DNA of 64,000 bases from Tessaracoccus massiliensis (lineage in GTDB: Bacteria; Actinomycetota; Actinomycetes; Propionibacteriales; Propionibacteriaceae): NCBI RefSeq assembly GCF_000826065.2, contig NZ_LN623539.1, positions 1 through 64,000 on the forward strand. Reading direction: 5' to 3'. Each line of letters starts with the position of its first letter. Within the stretch, counting starts at the first letter, position 1. Both the position numbers and the translations under genes were made by a program. The notes below the pieces were generated by a model that worked only from the letters and a program-made list of their open reading frames with translations, did not search any database and had not been told where the DNA came from. Below, piece after piece: positions 19,540 to 29,035 of this stretch.

Positions 19540-20799
19540 GTGATTCTGGACTTCGGGAACGCGAGGACGCGTGCGACGACGGTCGCTATCGACGACCCCG
19601 GACCCCTCGAGCGGTTCTTACCGGAGTCAGGCGCCAGCGCCGCATTCCTGCGCCGTGGCGAGGGTTTCGTCGCGCTGGGCGAGGTGGCCCGCTTCGAAAC
19701 CGACCGCCTCGAGGCGGCCGACGTGTGGTGGGACGAGATCTCCGCGCAGATCGACCACGACTCCGAGATGCTCGATGAGTTCGGCACCGGGCCCATCGCC
19801 GTGGGCAGCTTCACTTTCGACCCCGATCGCTCCGAAGAGCGCTCGGTGCTGTCCGTGCCCGAGGTGGTCATCGGCCGCCGCGGAGGCCTCACCTGGATGA
19901 CCAAGCTGGGCGACGCCCACAGCAGCGCCGCGCTCCCCTCCCCCGGCGAGCCGACACGGGGGCCGAAGGCCATCGCCACCACCGACGGCTCGATGGCCGA
20001 TGACGTGTGGACCGACATCGTCGCCGAGGCCGTCGGCCTCATCAGGCAGGGCGAGGTGCACAAGGTGGTGCTGGCCCGGGACCTCATAGCCCGCGCCGAT
20101 GATCCCCTCGACCTGCGCCACATCCTGATGCGCCTCATGGAGTCCTATCCCATGACGTGGACCTACCTGGTCGACGGCATGATCGGCGCAACCCCGGAAC
20201 TGCTGGTCCGCCGCCAGGGCGGGCTGGTCACCTCCCGCGTGCTGGCCGGCACCGTCTGGAGCGACGAGGACACCGCCGATCCACTGCGTCTGGCCACGCA
20301 GCTGGCCCGCTCGCAGAAGGACATCTCGGAGCACGAGTTCGCCGTCGATTCCGTCGCCCAGGCCCTGGCCCCCTACTGCCAGGCGATGAACGTGCCCGAG
20401 GCGCCGTCGGTGCTGAAGCTGCCCAACGTGATGCACCTGGCCACCGACATCACCGGAGTGGTCGACGGCGCGGCGAGCGCGTTGACTCTGGCCGCGTCGC
20501 TGCACCCCAGCGCCGCGGTGTGCGGCACGCCCACGCACCTGGCGCTGGACATCATCGCCGAGTTGGAGTCACTGGACCGGGGACGTTACGCCGGCCCCGT
20601 CGGCTGGGTGGACAAGGACGGCGACGGCGAATGGGCGATCGCCCTGCGCGGCGGCCACGTCCGGCCCGAGAACCCGCACGAGATCCAGCTGTTCGCCGGC
20701 GCCGGGATCGTCGCCGATTCCTCGCCCGAATCCGAGTTGGCCGAGACCGGGGCGAAGTTCGTCCCGATGCTCCAGGCCCTCGGCCTCAACGGCCCCTGA
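19540..20799 (+). CDS. menF: Isochorismate synthase
   Basis: The product is 419 residues, a chorismate-binding enzyme that converts chorismate to isochorismate, the first step of the classical menaquinone route. The chorismate-binding core has GEVHKVVLARDL, GATPELLVRRQGG, SEHEFAVDSVAQAL, HLATDITG and AAVCGTPT, and GRYAGPVGWVDKDGDGEW, all near the C-terminal two-thirds. The start is a GTG with no strong ribosome site. It is divergent from menJ across about 200 bases, which presumably hold both promoters. The men context favours MenF over a siderophore EntC or an anthranilate-type enzyme. Confidence 0.93.
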   Translation: MILDFGNARTRATTVAIDDPGPLERFLPESGASAAFLRRGEGFVALGEVARFETDRLEAADVWWDEISAQIDHDSEMLDEFGTGPIAVGSFTFDPDRSEERSVLSVPEVVIGRRGGLTWMTKLGDAHSSAALPSPGEPTRGPKAIATTDGSMADDVWTDIVAEAVGLIRQGEVHKVVLARDLIARADDPLDLRHILMRLMESYPMTWTYLVDGMIGATPELLVRRQGGLVTSRVLAGTVWSDEDTADPLRLATQLARSQKDISEHEFAVDSVAQALAPYCQAMNVPEAPSVLKLPNVMHLATDITGVVDGAASALTLAASLHPSAAVCGTPTHLALDIIAELESLDRGRYAGPVGWVDKDGDGEWAIALRGGHVRPENPHEIQLFAGAGIVADSSPESELAETGAKFVPMLQALGLNGP

Positions 20800-20849
20800 G
20801 CGCGGAGGCCAAGGCCACAAACACGCTGCGGGCGGGCTCAACCAGCGGG

Positions 20850-22481
20850 TCAGCGGTTGCGTTGGACCTTGATCTTCTGCTTCGGGGGCAGCTCGCCGGC
20901 ACGGCGACGCTTCTCCTCCTCCAACGCCTTCTTCTGCAGTTCCTGCTGCTCCATGAGCTGCTCGCGGTCGAGGCCGCTGCGCAGGATCATGAAGGCGATC
21001 AGGCCGATGACCAGGGAGATCCACACGGGCCAGCCCAGAACGATGGGCAGGGTGACCAGGGCCACCATGTCGATGCCGCGCAGCAGCGAGAACATCAGGC
21101 CGGGGGGCATGGCGCCCAGGCCAGTGGCGACGATGGGGCCGGAGTAGTCCGGCGGGCGGGCCGAGACCCAGCGCACCGCGCCGAGGAAGCCGGCGGCGCC
21201 GGTGACGACGGCGGCTGAGGCCGCGTCGAACGGTTCTGCGGCGATGCCGCCGCCCACACCCATGAAGGCGGGAAGCGCGGCGATGGCCCACAGCAGCGCG
21301 AGGATGCCGGGGACCACCATGGCGGCCTGCTTGACCTTGCCCGGGTCGAACGGGAAGCAGCGTTGGAGGCCCTTGGTGCGGGTCAGCACGCGCAGGGAGT
21401 TCATGAACGGAACCAGCGCGGCGACGAGCACCAGGGCGGAGATGGGCGGGTTGAGCTGTGCCAGGCCCAGGGCCTGCACGGCATAGGGCACCACGACGGT
21501 GGCGGCCAGCGTCAGTAGCGGCAGCGGCTGGCGCCAGAGGCGTTGCACGTCGCGCATCACCAGGGCGTTCATGCCGGAGCCGGAGCCGCGGGTGGGCTTC
21601 ACGTGGCCGCGCTCGCGGGCCTTGGCCTCGATGAGGATGTCGCGGATGAGGGCGAACTCGAGCGCGAAGGCGGCACCTTGGAGGCCGCTGAGCAGCGAGC
21701 CACCGGCGGTGAGGCGGTTGCGGCGCACGCCGCGGAGGCGGCGGTGGGCGATGAATCCCGCCACCAGCATCAGCAGCAGGCCGGCGCCGGCGACGATGAA
21801 CGCGAGTTCGACGGCCAGCAGTTGGGCCTCACCGAGGTCGATCCAGCCGGCGGCGCCGATGACGAGCAGCACCATGGTGGCGATGGCGACCGCGCCGATG
21901 ACCCACTGCACGAGGGTGACGATCCAGCGGCGGTCCAGACCCTGCTCGGCGGCGGCGAAGGCCAACAACCCGGCGGCGCCGAAGCCGCCGGCCAGCGCCC
22001 AGATACCCACCTCGTGCAGGGGCGATCCGGTCAGCGCAGCGACAAGGGCGCCGAGCAGGGCCCCCAGCACAAGGGCGAGGCCGATGGCGGCGACCAGTCG
22101 GCCGGCCAGCAGCCGCCGTCGGTCTGTGGGGCCGTCCATCAGCCAGAAGCCCTCCGCTGCGGAGGCGACGACGGGGCCGAACATGCGCGACAGGATCAGG
22201 GTGGAGGCCAGGATGCCAGCCACGGAGGCCCAGGGCAGGAGGCCGCGGGCGGCGAGGCAGCCGGCGGTGTCGCACACGGCGACGACCTGCTGGGCCCGCA
22301 CGATGGAGGAGATCACCATGGCGCCGATGAGCACGATGCTGAAGACCATGACGTAGCCGTCGGACAGCGCCTGCATGAGGCTGCGGTCTGCGCGGCCGCG
22401 GCGCCAGTCCTTCATCAGCAGCTTGAGCTGCTTCTCGTCGACGACGCCGATCTCGCCGAAGCGTTCCCCGGTGACCGACAT
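20850..22481 (-). CDS. DUF6297-family ABC exporter membrane protein
   Basis: The product is 543 residues with roughly twelve hydrophobic segments and a basic C-terminal tail (EEEKRRRAGELPPKQKIKVQ). The actinobacterial family DUF6297 fits best. These are paired with an ABC ATPase and probably form the permease half of an exporter whose substrate is unknown. It lies three bases after the ATPase gene 22485-23129, so they are one operon. A partial repeat end (GGGCTCAACCAGCG at 20833) sits just beyond its stop codon. Confidence 0.75.
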   Translation of the reverse strand: MSVTGERFGEIGVVDEKQLKLLMKDWRRGRADRSLMQALSDGYVMVFSIVLIGAMVISSIVRAQQVVAVCDTAGCLAARGLLPWASVAGILASTLILSRMFGPVVASAAEGFWLMDGPTDRRRLLAGRLVAAIGLALVLGALLGALVAALTGSPLHEVGIWALAGGFGAAGLLAFAAAEQGLDRRWIVTLVQWVIGAVAIATMVLLVIGAAGWIDLGEAQLLAVELAFIVAGAGLLLMLVAGFIAHRRLRGVRRNRLTAGGSLLSGLQGAAFALEFALIRDILIEAKARERGHVKPTRGSGSGMNALVMRDVQRLWRQPLPLLTLAATVVVPYAVQALGLAQLNPPISALVLVAALVPFMNSLRVLTRTKGLQRCFPFDPGKVKQAAMVVPGILALLWAIAALPAFMGVGGGIAAEPFDAASAAVVTGAAGFLGAVRWVSARPPDYSGPIVATGLGAMPPGLMFSLLRGIDMVALVTLPIVLGWPVWISLVIGLIAFMILRSGLDREQLMEQQELQKKALEEEKRRRAGELPPKQKIKVQRNR

Positions 22482-22484
22482 GGC

Positions 22485-23129
22485 TCAGACCCCCAGCCGG
22501 ATGGAGCGGGCTCCGATGGCTTCGAGGAGGGCGGGTTCGTGGCTGGCCAGCACGATGGCCAACCCGCCGGCGAGGTCCGCCTTGAGGCGTTCGCCCAGCC
22601 AGGCGACGCCTTCCACGTCGAGGCGCTGCTCCGGCTCGTCGAGGACGAGGAGTTCGCGGGGGCGGACGAAGGCGGTGGCCAGGGCGAGGCGGCGGCGCTG
22701 GCCCGAGGACAGGGTGGAGGGCAACTGGCCGGCCTGCGGCACGAGCTGGACCTCTTCGAGCACCTCGTCGACGAGCTCGTCGGGCTCAAGGAGGCCGTGG
22801 GCCCGGGCGAGGAGGTCGAGGTGTTCCACGACCGAGAGGTCCGGGAAGAAGTCGAGGTCGTCTATGACGGTGGCGACGGTGCGGCGGATGTCCGGGTTGG
22901 TTTCGGAGACCTTGACGCCCCGCACGGTCACGGTGCCCTCGTCCGGCCTGTCGGCGCCGACGAGGCAGCGCAGCACGGTGGACTTGCCCGCGCCGTTGCG
23001 CCCGGTGAGCGCCACAGCCTCCCCTGCGTGCACCTTCATGGAGAAGTTCTCCACGATGGTCACGGGGCCGTAGCCCTTCTTGAGGTTGTCCACCTGGAGC
23101 ACTACATCTTTCTTAGCCACGCCCGCCAT
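22485..23129 (-). CDS. ABC transporter ATP-binding protein
   Basis: The product is 214 residues, a single nucleotide-binding domain. Walker A is LTGRNGAGKSTVL near residue 38, the signature is STLSSGQRRRLALA (a variant of LSGGQ) near residue 134, and Walker B is ELLVLDEPEQRLD near residue 155, followed by a switch histidine in VLASHEP. It powers the DUF6297 membrane protein encoded just downstream. The direction of transport is probably export, because no binding protein is present. Confidence 0.9.
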   Translation of the reverse strand: MAGVAKKDVVLQVDNLKKGYGPVTIVENFSMKVHAGEAVALTGRNGAGKSTVLRCLVGADRPDEGTVTVRGVKVSETNPDIRRTVATVIDDLDFFPDLSVVEHLDLLARAHGLLEPDELVDEVLEEVQLVPQAGQLPSTLSSGQRRRLALATAFVRPRELLVLDEPEQRLDVEGVAWLGERLKADLAGGLAIVLASHEPALLEAIGARSIRLGV

Positions 23130-23202
23130 TGTCCACCATCGCGGAAGCGGGGGCGAACCGGCGCCCGCGGCAACTGTCGGGGCTCGGCGCTAGGGTGAAG
23201 CA

Positions 23203-23907
23203 ATGCACAGTGAGACGGGCCGTCGCGCCACCCTCGACAAGCGCCGGGGCGATGTCGCCGCCATGTTCGACGGCGTGGCCAAACGCTATGACCTGTTCAA
23301 CGATGTGTTGAGCATGGGCCAGGTCCGCAGGTGGCGCCGCGCCACCGTCGAGGCCATCGATCCGCAGCCCGGCCAGCGCATCCTCGACCTGGCCGCCGGC
23401 ACCGGCACGTCGTCGGCGGTGCTCGCCGCCCGCGGCGCCTACGTGGTGCCCTCAGACATCTCGCTGGGGATGTTGGCGCAGGGTCGCGTGCAGCAGCCCG
23501 GGCTGGATTTCGTGGCGGGAGATGCGCTCGCGCTGCCGTTCCAGGACGAGACGTTCGACGCGGTGACCATCTCCTACGGCCTGCGCAACGTGGAGCGCAC
23601 GCTCGATGCCATCGCGGAGATGTACCGGGTGACCAAGCCGGGCGGGCGCGTGGTGATCGCCGAGTTCTCCACCCCCACCAACCCGCTGTTCCGTCACATC
23701 TACACCGATTACCTGGTGGCCGCGCTCCCCCGCATCGCGAAGCTGTCCAGCAACCCGGTGGCCTACGGCTACCTGGCCGAGTCCATCCTCGCCTGGCCGG
23801 ATCAGCGCGGCCTGGCGGAGCTGATGATGGAGGCCGGATGGCAGGGCGTCGAGTGGCAGGACCACGCCGGGGGCATCGTCGCGCTGCACCGGGGCTGGAA
23901 GCGCTGA
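23203..23907 (+). CDS. menG: Demethylmenaquinone methyltransferase
   Basis: The product is 234 residues and methylates demethylmenaquinone with S-adenosylmethionine to give menaquinone, the last ring step. The UbiE/MenG signatures are visible: [18 protein letters not shown] near residue 28, the AdoMet motif [12 protein letters not shown] near residue 61, [12 protein letters not shown] near residue 125, and [14 protein letters not shown] near residue 145. Its TGA overlaps the ATG of the next gene (ATGA), so the RecB-like nuclease is translationally coupled to it. Confidence 0.95.
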   Translation: MHSETGRRATLDKRRGDVAAMFDGVAKRYDLFNDVLSMGQVRRWRRATVEAIDPQPGQRILDLAAGTGTSSAVLAARGAYVVPSDISLGMLAQGRVQQPGLDFVAGDALALPFQDETFDAVTISYGLRNVERTLDAIAEMYRVTKPGGRVVIAEFSTPTNPLFRHIYTDYLVAALPRIAKLSSNPVAYGYLAESILAWPDQRGLAELMMEAGWQGVEWQDHAGGIVALHRGWKR

Positions 23908-25598
23908 TGAGCGGCTTCGTGCTGGACGCCTACGCCGCGCGCAGTTGCCCGGTCAAGACGTTCCACACCTTCGATCCCACGGTCACGCAGCCGGATCGGC
24001 CGCACGACGAGTCGCTGCGCGAGCAGTTCCAGGGCGGTTCGGATTTCCGCGACGCGGTGTTGGCGAAGCTCGCCCAGACCGACGGCGTGGTGGACCTGCG
24101 CGGCATGCACGCAGACGGCGCCTCGCCCGAGGAGCGGCTCAGGGCCGCGCTGGAGGCGATGGGCGCGGGAGCGACCCTCATCCTGGGCGGGCTGCTGCCG
24201 ATGGACCTCGACGGGCATCGCAGCGGACGCCCGGATGCGCTGGTGCGCGGCACGGACACCGAGGCCGGCACCCCCGGCTACTGGCCGCTGAAGGTCAAGC
24301 CCTACCGGGTGCGCGAGAAGCAACTGCGCAGCACCCAACTCCAGACGTCCACGCTGCAGCAGGTGGGCACGCTGGAGGAGTTGCCGGATCTACGGTTCCG
24401 CGTTTACCGCGAGGGCGCGCTGCTGGAGCTGGCCCACCACTGGCGGTTGTTGGAGTCCTGCGGGTTCGCGTCGTCGGAGCCGCTGGTGGCCGTCGTCGGC
24501 GACGACAGGCAGGCAGATGCGGAGCCGTCGGCCACGTGGGTCAACCTCACCACCAAGTTCATCCGCACCTACTCGAAGACGGCCGGGCACAAGCAGCGCT
24601 CGCCGCTGGAGCGCTACGACCACGAGCACGGCTTCCGCGTCTACGTGGCCGAGCATGCGCGGGAGCGCACCGGGCACGACGACCCCTCCCCCGTGGTGCG
24701 CCCCATCCGCGTCAAGGAGTGCGAGTCCTGCGCCTGGTGGCAGGTGTGCCGCCCGCAGATGGACGACGACGACCTGTCGCTGCGCATCTCCAAGGCTCCC
24801 CTGGACGTGCGCGAGTTGCAGACGCTACTGGGGCTGGGGATCCGCACGGTCGCGGAGCTGGCCGAGGCGGATATCGACGCGATCCTGCCGCAGTACCTCC
24901 CCCTCACGCAGCACCGGGACCGCTCGGAGCACCGGCTGCGCCAGGCGGCCCGCCGGGCCCGCATGCTGGCCAAGGGTGTCGAGCTGGAGCGGGTCAGCGT
25001 CGAGCCCATCGGGGTGCCGCGCGCCCCCGTCGAGGTGGACCTCGACATCGAGACCGCGGACGACGGCTCGGTCTACCTGTGGGGCGTGCTGATCACGGAT
25101 GACGAGGGATCGCGCTTCGAGCACTTCAGCCGCTTCGAGCCGTTGACGCCGGAATCCGAGGCCGAACTGGCCGCCGAGTTCGCGCAGTGGCTGATCGGCA
25201 TGGTGCGGGAGCACCCGGGCCTGCAGGTATTCCACTACAGCGACTACGAGACGGTGCATCTGCGCCGGATCGCGGAGCGCAGCGACAACCCCGCCCTACT
25301 GGCCGCCGTCGAGCTGGTCCGGGACCACTTCACGGACCTGTTCGGCTTCGTGCGCGACAACTTCGTCGGCGTCGACGGGTTAGGGCTCAAGGTGGTCGCC
25401 ACCCGCGGGGCCGGCTTCAGTTGGCGCGACGAGGAGCCCGGCGGCCTGGCCTCGCAGACGTGGTTCAGCGAGGCGGTGCACGGTGGGACCGACGAGGTGC
25501 GCGGCTGCGCCCGCCAGCGGGTGCTCGACTACAACGAGGATGACGTACGCGCCACCCTTGCGGTGCGCAACTGGCTCACCGCGCAGGATGTCACCTGA
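23907..25598 (+). CDS. TM0106-type RecB-like nuclease with Fe-S cysteines
   Basis: The product is 563 residues and matches the TM0106 family of putative RecB-like nucleases. An N-terminal PD-(D/E)XK half is followed by a C-terminal RNase H-like half (DIETADDGSVYLWGVL near residue 380, HYSDYETVHL near 443, DYNEDDVRATLAV near 540). Cysteine 14 and the cluster C272, C275, C281 have the one-plus-three spacing of iron-sulfur RecB nucleases such as AddB and Cas4. In this family a role in DNA repair or processing is presumed but not shown. Translation is coupled to menG, with no obvious functional link. The frame continues upstream of 23907, but that part is a shadow of menG. Confidence 0.8.
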   Translation: MSGFVLDAYAARSCPVKTFHTFDPTVTQPDRPHDESLREQFQGGSDFRDAVLAKLAQTDGVVDLRGMHADGASPEERLRAALEAMGAGATLILGGLLPMDLDGHRSGRPDALVRGTDTEAGTPGYWPLKVKPYRVREKQLRSTQLQTSTLQQVGTLEELPDLRFRVYREGALLELAHHWRLLESCGFASSEPLVAVVGDDRQADAEPSATWVNLTTKFIRTYSKTAGHKQRSPLERYDHEHGFRVYVAEHARERTGHDDPSPVVRPIRVKECESCAWWQVCRPQMDDDDLSLRISKAPLDVRELQTLLGLGIRTVAELAEADIDAILPQYLPLTQHRDRSEHRLRQAARRARMLAKGVELERVSVEPIGVPRAPVEVDLDIETADDGSVYLWGVLITDDEGSRFEHFSRFEPLTPESEAELAAEFAQWLIGMVREHPGLQVFHYSDYETVHLRRIAERSDNPALLAAVELVRDHFTDLFGFVRDNFVGVDGLGLKVVATRGAGFSWRDEEPGGLASQTWFSEAVHGGTDEVRGCARQRVLDYNEDDVRATLAVRNWLTAQDVT

Positions 25599-25698
25599 GC
25601 TCGTTGCGCCACGGGTGTGGTCTCGAGTCCGCCTGTCAGGGCGGGCCAAGCTGGGTGTGGGTGACCACGGCACGCTCAGGGACCAGCCAACGGCACGC

Positions 25699-27237
25699 TC
25701 AGAGACCGGGGCGGGTGACGGTGGCGACGATGAAGTCGGCGTCGCTGCGCAGGGCGTCGCCCAGGTCCTCGGCGGTCGCCACGCGAACCGCGCGCCAGCC
25801 CATCGCCGCGGCGACAGCGACGAGGTCCAGGCCCTGCGGGGTGCCGAAGACCCGCTCAAAGCTGTCCGCGTAATCGGGCGCGCCCTGTTCCAGGGTGTGG
25901 AAGATCGACCCGCCGTCGTCGTCGGCCACCACGACGCGCAGCCCGGGCCACGGTTCAAGCGTGGGCCGCACCAGGGCGCCGAGGTCGTGCTGCACGGTGA
26001 GGTCCCCGATGAGCACGGTGGTGGGGCGGGCGTCGGCCAGGGCGATGCCGGTGGCGGTGGCGATGGTGCCGTCGATCCCCGCGACGCCGCGGTTGGCGAA
26101 CAGGCGCGGGGAGTCGTCGGCCACGGGTAGCGCGTCTGCGACGCGGATGATGGAACTGGAGCCGAGCACCAGGTCGTGCCCACCGTCGAGGGAGCCGAGC
26201 ACCGCCTGCGCCACGTGGCGCTGCGTGAAGCCCTCCCCCACGGTGGCGGCATCGGCGGCGCGCCACCGCGCGAGCCACGCCTCGTCCTGTTCCGGCACCT
26301 CCACCGCGTCCGCCACGACGACGGCGCGGTGCCCGGGGTCCGGCCAGGCAGCGGTGGGGCTGACGATGATCAACTCGACGTCAGGCCGGCTGAGCAGGGC
26401 GGTCACCGGACGCGACAGCGTGGGGTGACCGAAGACGACCACCCGCTCGATCTCCGCGCCGAGCGTGCCGAGGAGATCCCGGTACCCGGCGATGGCGCAG
26501 CCGCCGCCTCGCGCGTTGGAGGTGGGCTCTGCCACCAGCGGCGCGCCCGCCGCCTCGGCGACCCTGCGGGCTTCGGCACCCATCTCGGGCGGCGCGTCGC
26601 CGGCGAGCACGACGGTGCGCAGCGGCCGCTCCGCCCGATGGGCGACGCCTGGCTGGCTCGGGCTGACGAGCAGGGGCCATTCGGCGGGCGCGGGCAGCTC
26701 GCCCACCAGGGGTGCGGCGAACTCCGCGTTGAGCTGGACGGGGCCGGGCTGGCGGGTGCGGTGACCCGCGGCGAGCACGACGGCTCGGTGCACGCCGGCG
26801 GCCCAGGCCGCGGCGTCGCCGGATTCGGACGACAGCCGGATGACGCCCAGTGCGGACGGGCCCAGGGCGCCCAACTGATCGGCGGTCTGGCTGGCGCCCG
26901 TGCCTACGAAGTGCGCGGGGCGGTCCGCGGTGACGAACACCAGCGGAATGCCGGAGTTGCGGGCCTCCATCGCGGCGGGTGCGAGGTTGGCCACGGCGGT
27001 GCCGGAGGTGGTGATGACCGCGACGGGCCGTTGCCCGGCCTTCGCGAGGCCGAGTGCGGTGAACGCGGCGACCCGTTCGTCGACCCGGACGTGCAGCCGC
27101 AGCACGCCCGCCCGGTCCGCACGGTCAGCTGCCAGCGCCAGCGCGGCGCTGCGGGAACCGGGGGCGAGCACGACGTCGCGGGTTCCCATGCTGATCAGCG
27201 CGTCGATGATGGTGCTGCCCAGGTGGATGCTGCTCAT
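25699..27237 (-). CDS. menD: 2-succinyl-5-enolpyruvyl-6-hydroxy-3-cyclohexene-1-carboxylate synthase
   Basis: The product is 512 residues, a thiamine-diphosphate enzyme that joins isochorismate and 2-oxoglutarate. The N-terminal pyrophosphate-family core has VVLAPGSRSAALALAA, RVDERVAAFTALGLAKA with the catalytic glutamate near residue 55, and AVITTSGTAVANLAPA. The C-terminal ThDP-Mg region reads VLIGDLTVQHDLGAL with DDDGGSIFHTLEQG. It is shorter than the 550-residue E. coli form, as in other actinobacteria. ATG at 27237 overlaps the menC stop. The residues upstream in this frame are shadow of menC. Confidence 0.94.
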   Translation of the reverse strand: MSSIHLGSTIIDALISMGTRDVVLAPGSRSAALALAADRADRAGVLRLHVRVDERVAAFTALGLAKAGQRPVAVITTSGTAVANLAPAAMEARNSGIPLVFVTADRPAHFVGTGASQTADQLGALGPSALGVIRLSSESGDAAAWAAGVHRAVVLAAGHRTRQPGPVQLNAEFAAPLVGELPAPAEWPLLVSPSQPGVAHRAERPLRTVVLAGDAPPEMGAEARRVAEAAGAPLVAEPTSNARGGGCAIAGYRDLLGTLGAEIERVVVFGHPTLSRPVTALLSRPDVELIIVSPTAAWPDPGHRAVVVADAVEVPEQDEAWLARWRAADAATVGEGFTQRHVAQAVLGSLDGGHDLVLGSSSIIRVADALPVADDSPRLFANRGVAGIDGTIATATGIALADARPTTVLIGDLTVQHDLGALVRPTLEPWPGLRVVVADDDGGSIFHTLEQGAPDYADSFERVFGTPQGLDLVAVAAAMGWRAVRVATAEDLGDALRSDADFIVATVTRPGL

Positions 27238-28160
27238 TGCGCCCTCTCCCATCGCTCCAGCCAGAATCTGGTGAGCTCCGGGCCCGCCGCATACTCCTCC
27301 AGCAGCGCGGGCTCCACCGTAACGGGGCGCACCGGCAGCATGCCGTCGACAGGGAAGAATGGATCCGCGGTGACGTCGCCGGCCAGCAGCCGCGCCGTCT
27401 CCAGCCCGCAAGCGAAGGGCAACTGCGGCAGCGCGGCGGCCAGTGCCACCCCTGCACGCAGACCCACGGACGTCTCGACGGCGCTGGAGACCACCACCGG
27501 CATGCCGAGCTCCTCGGCCAGGCGGAGGCAGGCGCGGACCCCGCCGAGGGGCTGCACCTTCAGCACGGCGACATCGGCGGCGCCGTCCTGTTTAACCAGG
27601 AACGGGTCGGCCGCGCGGCGGATGGACTCGTCGGCGGCGATGGGGGTGCCGAGGTCCATGGCCCGCAGCGCGGCGAGCTCGTCGACGGTGGCGCAGGGCT
27701 GCTCCGCGTACTCGAGCCCGTACTGCTCAAGTTCCCGCAGCGCGTCGGCCGCTGCGTCGAGGCTCCAACCGCCGTTGGCGTCCACGCGGAGGCTCGCGCC
27801 GGGGACGGCATCGCGCACGGCGGCGACCCGGGCGATGTCGTCGTCGAGCGACTCCCCCTTCGCCGCGACCTTGATCTTCAGCGTGCCGCAACCGGAGGCG
27901 ACCGCGCGCTCCGCTGCCTCCGCCGGTGGCAGGCCCGGCACGATGCCGTTGACCGGCACCTCGCCGCGCACCGGTTCCGGGTAGCCGACTTCCGCCATCT
28001 CGACGGCGGCGCGGAGCCAGGCGGTCGCCTCGGCGTCGTCGTACTCGGGGAACGGGCTCCACTCCCCCCAGCCGGCGGGACCCTCGAAGAGGATGCCGCT
28101 GCGCCGCGTGATGCCGCGGAAGACGACGGTCAGGGGGATGTCGTAGACGTGCAGCTTCAT
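27234..28160 (-). CDS. menC: o-Succinylbenzoate synthase
   Basis: The product is 308 residues, an enolase-superfamily dehydratase that makes o-succinylbenzoate. The catalytic lysine is in LKIKVAAKG near residue 92. Metal ligands are in LRVDANGGWSL, EYAEQPC and PIAADESIR. The second lysine lies in VAVLKVQPLGG. ATG at 28160 (MKLHVYDI) overlaps the menA stop as ATGA. The gene is third in menE-menA-menC-menD and every junction is a four-base overlap, indicating strict co-translation. Confidence 0.94.
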   Translation of the reverse strand: MKLHVYDIPLTVVFRGITRRSGILFEGPAGWGEWSPFPEYDDAEATAWLRAAVEMAEVGYPEPVRGEVPVNGIVPGLPPAEAAERAVASGCGTLKIKVAAKGESLDDDIARVAAVRDAVPGASLRVDANGGWSLDAAADALRELEQYGLEYAEQPCATVDELAALRAMDLGTPIAADESIRRAADPFLVKQDGAADVAVLKVQPLGGVRACLRLAEELGMPVVVSSAVETSVGLRAGVALAAALPQLPFACGLETARLLAGDVTADPFFPVDGMLPVRPVTVEPALLEEYAAGPELTRFWLERWERAQ

Positions 28161-29035
28161 GCCAGGTAGATCCCGACGAGGAGGCCCAGGCCGATGCCGA
28201 TCTCGGCGAACCCGGTGGACTGGATCACCGGGATCAGGCCGCGTCCGTTGGCGCCGCCAAGCACACGGCGCAGCGGCTCGATCAGCAGGCCGATGGCCAG
28301 CAGCGCCACCAGCGCCCACCAACTGGTCAGCGCCGCGAAGCCGATGACCGCGGCCACCGTGAGCACGGCCAGCGCCAGGTAGAAGAGGCGGGTGTTGCGG
28401 TCCCCCAGGCGCACGGGCAGCGTCATCTTGCCGGTGAGCCGGTCCGTGGGGATGTCGCGCAGGTTGTTGGCCACCAGGATGCCGCTGGCGAGTGCCCCGA
28501 CGGCGGCGCCGGCGAGCCAGGCGTGCAGCGGCGCCGCGTCGGCGATGACGTAGGTGGTGCCCACAGTGGCGACCAACCCGAAGAACACGAAGACCATCAC
28601 CTCGCCCAGGCCGAGGTAGCCGTAGGGCCGCTTGCCGCCGGTGTAGAACCAGGCCGCCACGATGCACAGCGCGCCGAGAATGAGGAGCCACCAGTGGCCG
28701 CTCAGCGCCACGATCGCCAGGCCGGCGACGGCGGCCACGCCGAAGGACAGGAACGCGGCCCGCTTGACGGCTCCCGGCGAGGCGAGCCCGGAGGCGGTGA
28801 GCCGGGTGGGGCCCACGCGGTCGTCGTCGGTGCCGCGCACGCCGTCGGAGTAGTCGTTGGCGTAGTTGACGCCCACCTGCAGTGCCAGCGCCACCACCAT
28901 GCACAGCGCCGCGATGCCCCAGTGGTAGCGGCCCAGCGCGGCAGCCGAGGCGGCTCCGGCGAGGATGGGGGCGACGGCTGCGGGGAGGGTGCGGGGGCGC
29001 GCGCCGGCCACCCAGATGGAGAGGGAGTCGTTCAT
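28157..29035 (-). CDS. menA: 1,4-dihydroxy-2-naphthoate polyprenyltransferase
   Basis: The product is 292 residues, an integral membrane UbiA-family prenyltransferase with about nine helices that joins the naphthoate ring to the polyprenyl diphosphate made by the enzyme at 1612-2577. The first aspartate-rich motif is NYANDYSDGVRGTDDDR near residue 62, and the second region reads NNLRDIPTDRLTGK near residue 185. ATG at 29035 overlaps the menE stop. Sequence upstream in this frame belongs to menE in another frame. Confidence 0.95.
   Translation of the reverse strand: MNDSLSIWVAGARPRTLPAAVAPILAGAASAAALGRYHWGIAALCMVVALALQVGVNYANDYSDGVRGTDDDRVGPTRLTASGLASPGAVKRAAFLSFGVAAVAGLAIVALSGHWWLLILGALCIVAAWFYTGGKRPYGYLGLGEVMVFVFFGLVATVGTTYVIADAAPLHAWLAGAAVGALASGILVANNLRDIPTDRLTGKMTLPVRLGDRNTRLFYLALAVLTVAAVIGFAALTSWWALVALLAIGLLIEPLRRVLGGANGRGLIPVIQSTGFAEIGIGLGLLVGIYLA

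Noticed and set aside
25599-25698. Tandem direct repeat CGGCACGCTCAG near the end of menD
   Set aside because: Two partial copies about 20 bases apart share only this motif, which is part of the wider GCTCAGGGAC pattern. Too short to call a separate element.
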